A DNA stretch of 11,671 nucleotides from Fimbriimonadaceae bacterium (GCA_022402505.1 JAKRSE010000286.1:1-11671), one strand, 5' to 3'; counted from the stretch's first letter, positions 1-6,666 are shown. Numbers and translations are program-made. Notes: a model not told the origin generated them from the letters alone.

Positions 1-315
1 TTTCTGGGAACAGGCGGTGCCCAGGTTCTCGGCTTCCTCCTGGCGTGTCTCAGCGTCGTCGGAGCCTTCAAGACGGCGGCGGCGCTGGCCCTGCTCATCC
101 CGATTCTCGTCTTTGGAGTCCCCCTGGCCGACGCCCTCCAGGTCACGTTCCGGCGGTGGAGGGTCGGGGTGCCGGTGACCCAGGCGGACAAGCGACACCT
201 GCATCACATGCTGCTGGGCTCGGGCCTGAATCAGCGACAGACCGTGCTGGTTCTCTACGTCGCGGCCATACTTTTGTGCGCCGCCCTCATCGCTCTGGTC
301 GTGATGCGGGGCTGA
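1..315 (+). CDS. WecA/TagO/MraY-like glycosyl-1-phosphate transferase, C-terminal fragment
   Basis: The frame is open from base 1 to a TGA at 313-315, so only the last 104 residues are present; the 5' part lies outside the window. The fragment has hydrophobic segments at about residues 8-23, 25-40 and 82-101. It carries the family's C-terminal signature: PLAD at 41-44, then an Arg-rich cytoplasmic loop (FRRWRVG) and the His motif KRHLHHMLL at 64-72. In polyprenyl-phosphate GlcNAc/hexosamine-1-phosphate transferases (WecA, TagO) this His-rich loop helps bind the nucleotide sugar. These enzymes transfer a sugar phosphate from a UDP-sugar to undecaprenyl phosphate in the inner membrane, starting O-antigen, teichoic-acid-like or exopolysaccharide synthesis. 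The HLHH form points to WecA/TagO rather than true MraY. The sugar specificity cannot be read from this part. uppP starts 10 bases downstream on the same strand, probably as one operon. Confidence 0.88.
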   Translation, partial: FLGTGGAQVLGFLLACLSVVGAFKTAAALALLIPILVFGVPLADALQVTFRRWRVGVPVTQADKRHLHHMLLGSGLNQRQTVLVLYVAAILLCAALIALVVMRG

Positions 316-325
316 CTTCAGATTC

Positions 326-1144
326 ATGGACATCATTCAGGCCATCGTCTACGGAATCGTGCAGGGGCTCACTGAGTTTCTGCCGATCAGCTCCAGCGGT
401 CACCTGTTCCTGGTGCCGGCTCTGCTGGGCTGGGAGGATGCGGGCAGCGGGTTCACGGCGGTCATTCAGCTGGGGACGCTGGCGGCGGTTCTGATCTTCT
501 TCTGGGGAGACCTGACGCGCATTCTCTCCGGTTGGACGGCCGGCCTGGCCCGCCGAGAGAAGCGCGACACTCCGGAGTACCGGATCGGCTGGAGCGTGGT
601 GTGGGGGACGATTCCGATCATCATCGCCGGCCTGGCGCTTCGGGACCTGATCGACAATCAGTTTCGCAGTCCATGGGTTGTGGCGAGCACCCTGATCATC
701 TTCGGCCTTCTGCTCGGTCTGGCGGAGAAGGTCGGCAGGCGGTCTCAGTCGCTTGAAGCGATCGGCCCGAAGGAGGGATTGATCGTCGGGCTCTGGCAGT
801 GCCTGGCCCTGATTCCGGGAAGCAGCCGGAGCGGTTCGACGATCACGGGAGCCCTTTTCCTCGGGATCGACCGCGAGTCGGCGGCCCGCTACTCGTTTCT
901 CCTCAGCATTCCCTCGGTTCTGCTGAGCGGCCTGTACAAGCTCTACGACGCCCGGGAGCAGCTGATGGATGAAGGGCTGTGGGCCACCGTGACCGCAACG
1001 GCCGTCTCGTTCGTCGTCGGCTGGGCGGCGATCGCCTTTCTGATGAAGTGGCTCCAGACCCGGTCCACCTCGGTCTTCGTCTGGTACCGAATCGCGCTGG
1101 GCCTGGTGATCTTCGGCCTGCTCTTCGCCGGTGTTCTGCGCTGA
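326..1144 (+). CDS. uppP: Undecaprenyl-diphosphatase UppP (BacA family)
   Basis: This 272-residue integral membrane protein has the usual family length. It dephosphorylates undecaprenyl diphosphate to the monophosphate, recycling the lipid carrier for peptidoglycan and surface glycans. The first signature is GLTEFLPISSSGHL at 14-27, with Glu17 and His26 as the expected catalytic residues. The second is PGSSRSGSTI at 164-173, with Arg168. The position equivalent to the first Glu of the E. coli EGLTE motif is Gln13 here, a substitution I recall as common in the family. Six or more hydrophobic segments follow the usual pattern. The ATG at 326 begins the conserved MDIIQAIVYG end, so the start is secure even though no good Shine-Dalgarno is visible; translation may depend on the gene 10 bases upstream. 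The pairing with a WecA-like transferase fits lipid-carrier supply. The family's bacitracin-resistance name reflects overexpression; this is a housekeeping enzyme. Confidence 0.96.
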   Translation: MDIIQAIVYGIVQGLTEFLPISSSGHLFLVPALLGWEDAGSGFTAVIQLGTLAAVLIFFWGDLTRILSGWTAGLARREKRDTPEYRIGWSVVWGTIPIIIAGLALRDLIDNQFRSPWVVASTLIIFGLLLGLAEKVGRRSQSLEAIGPKEGLIVGLWQCLALIPGSSRSGSTITGALFLGIDRESAARYSFLLSIPSVLLSGLYKLYDAREQLMDEGLWATVTATAVSFVVGWAAIAFLMKWLQTRSTSVFVWYRIALGLVIFGLLFAGVLR

Positions 1145-1155
1145 GGCCGCCGTCC

Positions 1156-1170
1156 CGGATCAGTGATCCG
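1156..1170. terminator. Inverted repeat between uppP and motB 3' ends (possible two-way terminator)
   Basis: CGGATCA and TGATCCG form a perfect 7-base inverted repeat around a single central G. As RNA it could fold as a 6-pair stem with a 3-base loop. It contains the motB stop codon (1162-1160) and lies 12 bases after the uppP stop, so it is well placed for both converging genes. There is no U-tract on either strand, so a classical intrinsic terminator is not supported. Confidence 0.3.
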
Positions 1171-2065
1171 CGTGGCTGTCTGAACTCATGTCCGGCCGGA
1201 TCTGCATGGCCTTCCCCTTCGGCAGGAGGAAGTGGGCTTCGCGGCTCTCTCCGAATCCGGCGGCGGGCAGATTCTTGATCGGCTGTTCCAGCACGGCATA
1301 GGGAAGCATGACCGTGACTCGACGGTTGGAGAAGTGGTTTGGGTCCCGGGGGAGTCGCGGCTGAGTGGCGGCGAGGGCATCCACCCCGACGATCTGTCGT
1401 TCACGCACCCCGCCATCCAAGAGAAGCCGCCGGACCGCGTTCGCCCGCATCCCGCTCAGGTCGAAGTTGTCCATCCCTCCCCGGCTGAAGGGTCGGGCGT
1501 CGGTGTGCCCTTGAACCTTGATCGGCCTTCCGAGTTCGCCGAGAATCCGGGCGACCTTGCGGATCGCGCCGCGAGCCGAGTCGCGCACCTCCCAGCTGCC
1601 GAGCCCAAAGAAGACCTCGCCGTTCTCCTCGTTCTCGACGAATTCCACGACCAGCCCTTCATTGGTGAGCCGGAGCTCGACCTTGCCTTCCTTCACCAGC
1701 TGGGCCAGTTCCGGATCGTTCTTCATGGCGTTGCTGATTCCGGCTTCGACCTTCTGATAGGCTTCGGCCTCCTGCATCTTCTGCATGGTGCTGCCGGATT
1801 CGCCGTCCTTGCTGTTTCGTGGTCCGCCGGGGGGGAGCAGGTTGATCGGCGTCTTGGGCGGATTCTTCATGAACCCGATCGGGTCGTTGAAGTAGGCCTG
1901 AATGACGCTGCGCTCTTCCTGAGAGAGGCCGACGATCCACATGACCAGGAAGAAGGCCATCATGGCGGTCATGAAGTCGGCGAGGGCCACCTTCCAGGCT
2001 CCGCCGTGGTGACCATGTCCGCCTTTGCGGACCTTCTTGATGATGATCGGTGCGCCGTCCTGCAT
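1160..2065 (-). CDS. motB: Flagellar motor stator protein MotB
   Basis: This 301-residue protein is the peptidoglycan-anchored half of the flagellar stator. A short basic, His/Gly-rich cytoplasmic tail precedes one transmembrane helix at about 24-46 (KVALADFMTAMMAFFLVMW). It contains the proton-carrying Asp30, equivalent to Asp32 of E. coli MotB. The periplasmic plug region (SQEERSVIQAYFNDP, 48-62) and a linker follow. The OmpA-like peptidoglycan-binding domain spans about 136-257, with IKVQGHTDARPF at 182-193, NFDLSGMRANAVRRLL at 200-215 and NRRVTV at 247-252. The C-terminal tail after about 258 is longer than needed and poorly conserved. The ATG overlaps the motA stop by one base (TGATG), which suggests translational coupling; AAGGAG/AAGGAT stretches lie in the end of motA. 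The Asp, plug and GHTD motifs argue against a non-flagellar ExbD/TolR or plain OmpA protein. Confidence 0.96.
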   Translation of the reverse strand: MQDGAPIIIKKVRKGGHGHHGGAWKVALADFMTAMMAFFLVMWIVGLSQEERSVIQAYFNDPIGFMKNPPKTPINLLPPGGPRNSKDGESGSTMQKMQEAEAYQKVEAGISNAMKNDPELAQLVKEGKVELRLTNEGLVVEFVENEENGEVFFGLGSWEVRDSARGAIRKVARILGELGRPIKVQGHTDARPFSRGGMDNFDLSGMRANAVRRLLLDGGVRERQIVGVDALAATQPRLPRDPNHFSNRRVTVMLPYAVLEQPIKNLPAAGFGESREAHFLLPKGKAMQIRPDMSSDSHADH

Positions 2066-2922
2066 CAGGCCGCATCCTTCTCCTTGACGGCGGCTTCAAG
2101 CTCGGCGAACCCGGGGCGGAGGGTCGGCACGATGTTTCGGCGGGCGAATTCCACGCAGGTGATCGGCGATTCGCCTCGGGCGAAGCTGAACAGGGCGTGG
2201 CGGATGCAGTTCATGTAGCTGTGCCCGATATGGACCTTGGTCTCCAGGGCCTTGGCGATCGGGTTGAAGATGACGTAGCCGCTGAAGATTCCGAAGAAGG
2301 TTCCGACCAGGGCGACGCCGACCGACATGCCGATCGTCTTGGGATCTCCGCCGATCTTGCCCATGGTGATGACGATGCCGAGGACGGCGGCGACGATTCC
2401 GACGGCGGGCATGGCATCGGCCAGGTTCTGCACCGCGTGGCTCGGCTTCATCTCCTCGTGTTCCGCCGTCTCCAGGTCGAGCTCCATCATCTCGCTCAGG
2501 TCGTGCGGACCGACGGCGCCCGTCAGGATCACCTTCAGCGTGTCGCAGAAGAAGTGGACGGCGTGGTGGTTCGCCATAAAGGAGGGGAACTTGGAGATGA
2601 TGTCGCTCTCCTCCGGGTTCTCGATGTGCTTTTCCAGCCCCAGGAGGCCCTCCTTTCGGGCCACGCTGAAGAGCTGATACATCATCTTGAGAAGGTCGAC
2701 GTAGGCCTGCTTGGTGAGATCAGGCTTCAGGAGTCCGAGCACGCCCTGGATGGTCTGCATCGTGACCTGGAGTCCGCTGCTGCCCAGGAAGATGCCGATC
2801 GCGACTCCGCCGAGGATGATGAATTCAGTGGGCTGAATCAGAATGGCGATGCTTCCCCCGTGCATGGTGTATCCCAGCAGGGTGGAAATGATCGCTACGA
2901 TGATCCCAATGAATGCAAACAT
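2065..2922 (-). CDS. motA: Flagellar motor stator protein MotA
   Basis: This 285-residue protein is the ion-channel and force-generating half of the stator; with MotB it turns ion flow into torque on the rotor. From the ATG at 2922, four hydrophobic segments lie at about 1-21, 33-50, 170-192 and 198-222. The large cytoplasmic loop carries LEKHIENPEESDII, the family's charged rotor-contact region. PAVGIVAAVLGI begins with Pro172, matching the essential Pro173 of E. coli. VGTFFGIFSGY and VEFARRNI are further family blocks. An in-frame GTG at 2955 would add 11 residues, but family alignment favours ATG 2922 because the first helix starts there. The initiation site has no strong Shine-Dalgarno. 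A sigma-28-like promoter lies about 50 bases upstream. motB follows with a one-base overlap. No other flagellar genes are in the window. Confidence 0.96.
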   Translation of the reverse strand: MFAFIGIIVAIISTLLGYTMHGGSIAILIQPTEFIILGGVAIGIFLGSSGLQVTMQTIQGVLGLLKPDLTKQAYVDLLKMMYQLFSVARKEGLLGLEKHIENPEESDIISKFPSFMANHHAVHFFCDTLKVILTGAVGPHDLSEMMELDLETAEHEEMKPSHAVQNLADAMPAVGIVAAVLGIVITMGKIGGDPKTIGMSVGVALVGTFFGIFSGYVIFNPIAKALETKVHIGHSYMNCIRHALFSFARGESPITCVEFARRNIVPTLRPGFAELEAAVKEKDAA

Positions 2923-2973
2923 GGCCCGGTCCGTGGCTTGGGAGGCGGCGCGCACCTTCCGCTCCCAGCAAGG

Positions 2974-3002
2974 TTATCGGCAGAATCCGGGGCCGAACTT
3001 GA
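2974..3002 (-). promoter_or_regulatory. Sigma-28 (FliA/SigD)-type promoter for motAB
   Basis: Read on the minus strand, 2981-2974 is GCCGATAA, an exact match to the sigma-28 -10 consensus. The upstream element 3002-2995 is TCAAGTTC, matching 6 of 8 positions of TAAAGTTT. The spacer between them is 13 bases, two longer than the E. coli consensus of 11. It lies in the gap between the end of the 3043-3594 gene and motA and points at motA. Transcription would begin near 2967, giving a leader of about 45 bases to the ATG at 2922. Late flagellar genes, including motA and motB, are classic sigma-28 targets. The -10 match and its position are direct observations; activity is inferred. Confidence 0.6.
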
Positions 3003-3007
3003 CTTGA

Positions 3008-3026
3008 CCGGTCTGGATTGGACCGG
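3008..3026. terminator. Hairpin between the 3043-3594 gene and the motAB promoter
   Basis: CCGGTC (3008-3013) and GACCGG (3021-3026) form a perfect 6-base inverted repeat; a further G-U pair would leave a 5-base loop. It lies 17 bases after the stop codon of the minus-strand gene ending at 3043 and just upstream of the motAB -35 element. It could end that transcript and insulate motAB, or be an operator. No run of T follows it on the minus strand, so intrinsic termination is uncertain. Confidence 0.3.
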
Positions 3027-3042
3027 CAATGGTGCGGGGTTT

Positions 3043-3594
3043 TCAGGGGTTGGGCAGCGATGCGAGGCCGCTTCGGAAGCGGTCGGCATCAGGGACGGCC
3101 TCGATGAGAAGGGCGGCCGAGTCGCGCCAGGCTCTCGCCGGGGGATGGCCATCCTCGGCCATTCTCTCTCTCGGGAGTCCGGCATCTTCAAGCTCCGCCA
3201 GCATCTTCCGCTTGACCGGAGCGGGGTGGTCGGATTCCAGGATGCGGAGAATGATCTGAAGCCAGAGGGCGTCGTCGGGGTTCTCCCACTCCCCTTCGGC
3301 CAGGGCGCGGGCTTCGGCGAGGCTGAACTCCTTCGGCCTGGCGCGAAAGCCGAATCCCGCCCAGGCCAGCACGAAGGCGATGGCGAGGATGAACCAGAGG
3401 AAGCCGGTGATGCCGGAGCCCGGACCCTGTCCCGGAGCGGGGGTGCGGAGTACGCCGAGCACCGCGAAGATGAGGGCCGCGATCCAGAGGAGGTTCAAGG
3501 CGGGGCGCGCCGGGCGAGGTCGGGCCTCATGGCGTTCCATCAGGACCCGCCACATGCGGGCCGAGACCTCCTCGGGACCGAAGCGAAGCTCCAT
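3043..3594 (-). CDS. Unrecognised two-helix membrane protein
   Basis: I do not recognise the family. From the ATG at 3594 it encodes 183 residues. An N-terminal charged stretch (1-31) is followed by hydrophobic helices at about 33-50 and 62-83, joined by a short Gly/Pro-rich loop. A soluble C-terminal region of about 100 residues follows (84-183). It is rich in Glu, Ala, Leu and Arg and probably helical, with WENPDDALWLQIILRILES at 103-121 as its most distinctive piece. By the positive-inside rule both ends are likely cytoplasmic. The start is set by GAGGGGG about 6 bases upstream of ATG 3594; another in-frame ATG at 3609 overlaps this ribosome site, and longer extensions run into the divergent gene. 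It lies upstream of motA on the same strand, but the 120-base gap holding a hairpin and a separate promoter suggests independent transcription. A role in motility is not supported by anything seen. Confidence 0.75.
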   Translation of the reverse strand: MELRFGPEEVSARMWRVLMERHEARPRPARPALNLLWIAALIFAVLGVLRTPAPGQGPGSGITGFLWFILAIAFVLAWAGFGFRARPKEFSLAEARALAEGEWENPDDALWLQIILRILESDHPAPVKRKMLAELEDAGLPRERMAEDGHPPARAWRDSAALLIEAVPDADRFRSGLASLPNP

Positions 3595-3673
3595 CGGGTT
3601 CCCCCTCATGATCCCTGATCGTCTCCGCCCCGCCCGGGTACCTTGCCGCCGGATGACCGCCGAAAGACTCCCG

Positions 3674-4390
3674 ATGAAGGGGCGGGGGACCCTGTTGAAT
3701 GCGGCGGCCGTCCTGGTCGGCTCGTTGGCGGGTCTCTTTCTCGGCCGTCTGGCTCCTCCAGGGGTCGAGCCGATCGCCCTGGCCGCCATTGGGATCGTGA
3801 CGCTCTTCATGGGGGTCAAGATGGCGCTGGAGAGCCGCAGCATCCTCATCGTGATGGCCTCGCTGGTGGCCGGCGGGGTGCTGGGGGTGGTCCTCCGCCT
3901 GCCGGAAGCGGTCGCCGCCACGGCGGACCTCCTGGCCGGGCTCGTCGGGGGTCGCGACGGCCGCTTTCAGGAGGGATTCATTGCGGCGACGGTGCTCTTC
4001 TGCATCGGCCCCATGACCCTTCTGGGGTGCATGCAGGACGGTCTGGAGCGGAAGATCGAGCTCCTGAGCCTCAAGTCGGCCCTCGACCTGGTGGCGGGCT
4101 TCTTTCTCGCCGTCAGCCTGGGCCTTGGCGTCGTGTTCTCGGTGCTGTCGGTGCTGGTGCTGCAGGGGACGCAGACCCTGCTCGCCTCGCAGCTCAAGCC
4201 CCTCAGCGAGCGGCCGGCCCTGATGCGGGAGACGACGGCGGTCGGCGGCCTGATCCTGATCGCCATCGGAATCAACCTCCTGGGGCTTCGGGAGGAGTCG
4301 ATCCCATCCGAGGCCTTCCTTCCCAGCCTCGCCCTCGCGCCGCTGCTGGCGTCGGCCTTCCTCCGAGGTCCCGACCACGAAGGGGGGTAA
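3674..4390 (+). CDS. DUF554 (YqgA/YdfK-like) membrane protein
   Basis: This 238-residue protein, the normal size for DUF554, has about six to seven hydrophobic segments. Its first residues, KGRGTLLNAAAVLVGSLAGL, match the family's opening block. The central motif ATVLFCIGPMTLLGCMQDGL at 105-124 is the family signature, followed by KSALDLVAGFF at 134-144 and GGLILIAIGINLLGL at 191-205. The biochemical function of DUF554 proteins is not established; they are thought to be transporter-like inner-membrane proteins. I chose ATG 3674 because the conserved N-terminus starts there and GAAAGA lies a few bases upstream; ATG 3653 would add seven residues. The gene is divergent from the 3043-3594 gene, with 79 bases between starts. 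It is followed after one base by the MscS-family gene, so the two are almost certainly cotranscribed. Confidence 0.9.
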   Translation: MKGRGTLLNAAAVLVGSLAGLFLGRLAPPGVEPIALAAIGIVTLFMGVKMALESRSILIVMASLVAGGVLGVVLRLPEAVAATADLLAGLVGGRDGRFQEGFIAATVLFCIGPMTLLGCMQDGLERKIELLSLKSALDLVAGFFLAVSLGLGVVFSVLSVLVLQGTQTLLASQLKPLSERPALMRETTAVGGLILIAIGINLLGLREESIPSEAFLPSLALAPLLASAFLRGPDHEGG

Positions 4391-4391
4391 G

Positions 4392-5969
4392 TTGAAGCCA
4401 ATGCGGCTTCTGTGGATGGTTCTGCTCAGCCTGGCGACATTGGCGGTCTGGGCTCAGACCCCTCCCGCTCCTCCCCCGGCCGAACCGGTGGACCCGGCAC
4501 CGGCGGAGATCCGGTCGCCCCGCAAGGCCCTGGAAACCTGGTTCGAAGCGGTCAACGACGGAGACGTCGAGCGGGCGATGCAGGTGATGGACTTCTCGGA
4601 CATCCCCGCCGTCACCGTCCCGGTCGAAGGGCCCCGCCTCTCGCTCCAGCTGCTGGCGATCCTCAACCGGATCGCCAAGGTTCCGGTCGAGCGGTTCTCC
4701 ACCCGGGAAGAGGGGGACCCGGTGATCGTCGTGCGGATGCCCAGCAGCGGCGAGCCGATCCGCCTGGTCCGCGGCGAAGATGGAGGCTGGCGGTTCTCGG
4801 CCGACACCGTCTCCCGGATTCCGGAGTTCCTGGAAGAGGTCCGGAGCCGCCCGGTTCTCAGCGAGTTTGCCGACCAGGATGAAGGAATTCTGGACCCCTC
4901 GGATGCGATCCGGGCGGCGGTCCCGACGGGTCTGCGTCGACCGCTCGGCGCACTGGAGCTCTGGCAATGGTTTGGACTCGCCGTGCTTCTGACGGCGGGG
5001 CTGGCGGCCGTTGTGCTGGTTCGGAGCCTGGCACGCGGCCTGCTGCGGCTGATCTTCGCCCAGGGGATCGAGTTCCTCTCCGTCCGGCAACGCCGGAAGG
5101 TGGGCCGGGCGCTGGGTTTTCTCGCGGGAGCGGGAGTCATCCGCCTTCTCTTCCCTCTCCTCGGCCTGCCTCCGGTGATCCTGGCGTGGGTTCTCACCTT
5201 GGTGAACGGGCTGATCGCCTTGGCGGCGGTGCTGCTCCTCTGGACCGTGTGGGATTCGGCGTGCGAGATCTACAGCCGGCGTCTCGCGGGCAAGAACGAC
5301 CAGGCCAGCCGCCTGCTCATCCCGATCATCCAGCGGTTCGGCCAGCTGCTCATCGTGCTGGCGGTCGGCTTCTTCCTGGCCGGAGTGTTCGGAATCAACC
5401 CGGCCGGTCTGATCACCGGTCTCGGCATCGGCGGCGCGATCCTGGCCCTGGCCGCCAAGGACAGCGTCGAGAACTTCTTCGGGTCGGTGACGGTGCTTTT
5501 TGAACGGCCGTTCGTCATCGGCGACTGGGTGAAGATCGGCGACGCGGAAGGGAACGTCGAGGACATCGGGCTCCGTTCCACGCGGATCCGGACCTTCGCC
5601 GATTCGCTCCTCGTCCTGCCGAACCGGAACCTCATCTCCCATTCCATTGAGAACTTCGGTCGGCGCAGGAAGCGTCAGCTCAAGCTGAAAATTCCGATCG
5701 CCCCGGGGGCGGATTCGGCGGCGATCCAGGCGTTCCTGGCCGACTGCAAGGCCGACATGGAATCCAACTCCAGCATCGTCCACGAAGACAGCCACTTTGT
5801 GCTGAACGAGCTGAGCGCTCAAGGCGCCGTCGTCCTGGTCTATGCCTTCCTGAATTCGGCCGACTATCGCGAGGAGCTGGACTCCCGGGAACGGTTTCTG
5901 CAGCAGGTGCTGGTCCGGGCTCAGGAGCACGGCCTGACGATCGGTCTCCCGCTCGCCCCGGCTCCCTGA
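4392..5969 (+). CDS. MscS-family mechanosensitive channel with secreted N-terminal domain
   Basis: This 525-residue protein is much longer than E. coli MscS (286). An apparent signal peptide at 1-22 (cleavage near WAQ-TPP) leads into a Pro-rich linker. A soluble domain follows at about 40-165, starting SPRKALETWFEAVNDGDVER and containing GGWRFSADTVSR at 131-142; it looks NTF2-like. Hydrophobic helices lie at about 189-210, 243-258, 262-288, 311-332 and 335-355. The last is the pore helix, GLGIGGAILALAAKDSVENF (343-362), followed by the beta domain ERPFVIGDWVKIGD at 371-384 and a cytoplasmic region. Such channels open under membrane tension to release solutes on osmotic downshock. The TTG at 4392 starts one base after the DUF554 stop, behind a GGGGGG ribosome site; ATG 4401 is a near-equal alternative giving a protein three residues shorter. 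Translational coupling is likely. Confidence 0.92.
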   Translation: MKPMRLLWMVLLSLATLAVWAQTPPAPPPAEPVDPAPAEIRSPRKALETWFEAVNDGDVERAMQVMDFSDIPAVTVPVEGPRLSLQLLAILNRIAKVPVERFSTREEGDPVIVVRMPSSGEPIRLVRGEDGGWRFSADTVSRIPEFLEEVRSRPVLSEFADQDEGILDPSDAIRAAVPTGLRRPLGALELWQWFGLAVLLTAGLAAVVLVRSLARGLLRLIFAQGIEFLSVRQRRKVGRALGFLAGAGVIRLLFPLLGLPPVILAWVLTLVNGLIALAAVLLLWTVWDSACEIYSRRLAGKNDQASRLLIPIIQRFGQLLIVLAVGFFLAGVFGINPAGLITGLGIGGAILALAAKDSVENFFGSVTVLFERPFVIGDWVKIGDAEGNVEDIGLRSTRIRTFADSLLVLPNRNLISHSIENFGRRRKRQLKLKIPIAPGADSAAIQAFLADCKADMESNSSIVHEDSHFVLNELSAQGAVVLVYAFLNSADYREELDSRERFLQQVLVRAQEHGLTIGLPLAPAP

Positions 5970-5972
5970 GCC
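5960..5972. terminator. Short inverted repeat over the mscS-type gene stop codon
   Basis: GGCTC and GAGCC form a perfect 5-base inverted repeat with a 3-base loop, covering the TGA of the channel gene at 5967-5969. The convergent ThuA-like gene ends 16 bases further on. There is no U-tract. This is the weakest of the four repeats found at convergent junctions and could be chance in GC-rich DNA. Confidence 0.18.
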
Positions 5973-5985
5973 CGCCCGACTGGAT

Positions 5986-6651
5986 TCAGAGGCGGCCGGT
6001 CGCCCAGAGGAAGCCCCGACGCATCAGCTCCGTGGCTTCCGGGATGTCGAAGACGGCCCGGTTGTGGCCGAGGGCGTTGTAGAACACCCGGCCCTTGCCG
6101 TACATCTTCGTCCACACCTGGGGCATGGCGCAGGGGTTCTCCACATGGGGTCCGTCCACGCCTTCCAGCGGGAATCGGGTGAAGGCCAGGGTCTTGACGC
6201 CCGGATCGACGTGCAGATAGTACTGCTCGCTGACGACGGTGAAATCGGCCATGCCACGGGTGATGGGATGGTCGAGTCCGGGAACGATCTCGACCTGGTA
6301 GGCCACGCCGTCATTGCCGGGATGGGCGACCCACTGGCCGCCGGTCATGAACTGCCACTCGGTGTTCTGCCGGAAGCTGTCGCACATGCCGCCGTGGCAG
6401 CCGGCGAAGGGCATCCCCTCGGCGACGGCTCCGCAGATGGCCGTCGACTGTTCGCCGGTGATGTCGGACATCGTGATGATCGGGATGAAGAGATCGACTT
6501 CCATCAGCCGTCCCGGAGCCTCCACGCCGCCCAGCCCGTTCTGGACCTCGACCGTGAAACCTTCGGCCTTCAGGATGTTCTGAAAGTGGGCCGCAACCTT
6601 GTCCGGCTCGTGTCCGTCCCATCCGCCCCAGCAGATCAATGCGTTCGGCAT
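5986..6651 (-). CDS. ThuA-like domain protein
   Basis: This 221-residue protein is one complete ThuA domain, a fold related to class I glutamine amidotransferases. Supporting blocks are GGWDGHEP at 9-16, the central GCHGGMCDSFRQNTEWQFMTG at 84-104, and VWTKMYGKGRVFYNALGH at 179-196. The name comes from a Sinorhizobium trehalose-utilisation gene; the family is linked to sugar catabolism, but the reaction is not settled. There is no signal peptide, so it is probably cytoplasmic, unlike the many secreted fusions of this domain in Planctomycetota. It stands alone on its strand, with convergent and divergent neighbours. No sugar dehydrogenase or transporter is nearby to define a substrate. The ATG at 6651 fits the family start although there is no Shine-Dalgarno; a TAATCT box 9 bases upstream could mean a leaderless transcript. 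Confidence 0.9.
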   Translation of the reverse strand: MPNALICWGGWDGHEPDKVAAHFQNILKAEGFTVEVQNGLGGVEAPGRLMEVDLFIPIITMSDITGEQSTAICGAVAEGMPFAGCHGGMCDSFRQNTEWQFMTGGQWVAHPGNDGVAYQVEIVPGLDHPITRGMADFTVVSEQYYLHVDPGVKTLAFTRFPLEGVDGPHVENPCAMPQVWTKMYGKGRVFYNALGHNRAVFDIPEATELMRRGFLWATGRL

Positions 6652-6660
6652 AGCAGAGGC

Positions 6661-6666
6661 AGATTA
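6661..6666 (-). promoter_or_regulatory. TAATCT box: possible -10 for a leaderless thuA-like transcript
   Basis: On the minus strand TAATCT, which fits the TANNNT -10 pattern, ends 9 bases before the ATG at 6651. That spacing would place the transcription start almost at the start codon. No Shine-Dalgarno is seen in the same stretch. TANNNT boxes directly ahead of start codons mark leaderless genes in Deinococcus and some other bacteria. There is no recognisable -35. Confidence 0.25.

Noticed and set aside
326..1144. Reading uppP (BacA) as an acquired bacitracin-resistance gene
   Set aside because: UppP is a housekeeping lipid-carrier phosphatase. Its sequence and context give no sign of acquisition.
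1232..2218. Plus-strand open frame of 328 codons opposite motB
   Set aside because: It is antisense to a MotB with intact Asp30 and OmpA-like motifs. No independent start context or domain was seen.
2923..2955. GTG start at 2955 for MotA
   Set aside because: It adds 11 residues before the first helix that the family lacks. Starting at 2922 places the key Pro at 172, in line with Pro173 of E. coli.
2050..3618. Plus-strand open frame of 522 codons across motA and the neighbouring gene
   Set aside because: It is antisense to motA, whose family match is unambiguous. Its translation is an acidic, low-complexity mix typical of the opposite frame of GC-rich genes.
3594..3921. Extension of the 3043-3594 gene to an upstream start at 3921
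   Set aside because: The extension would lie antisense to the conserved start of the DUF554 gene, and a strong GAGGGGG ribosome site sits before ATG 3594.
4272..5930. Minus-strand open frame of 552 codons opposite the MscS-type gene
   Set aside because: It mirrors a clearly conserved channel gene, shows no domain, and is rich in Gln, Arg, Asp and Glu as expected for an antisense shadow at high GC.
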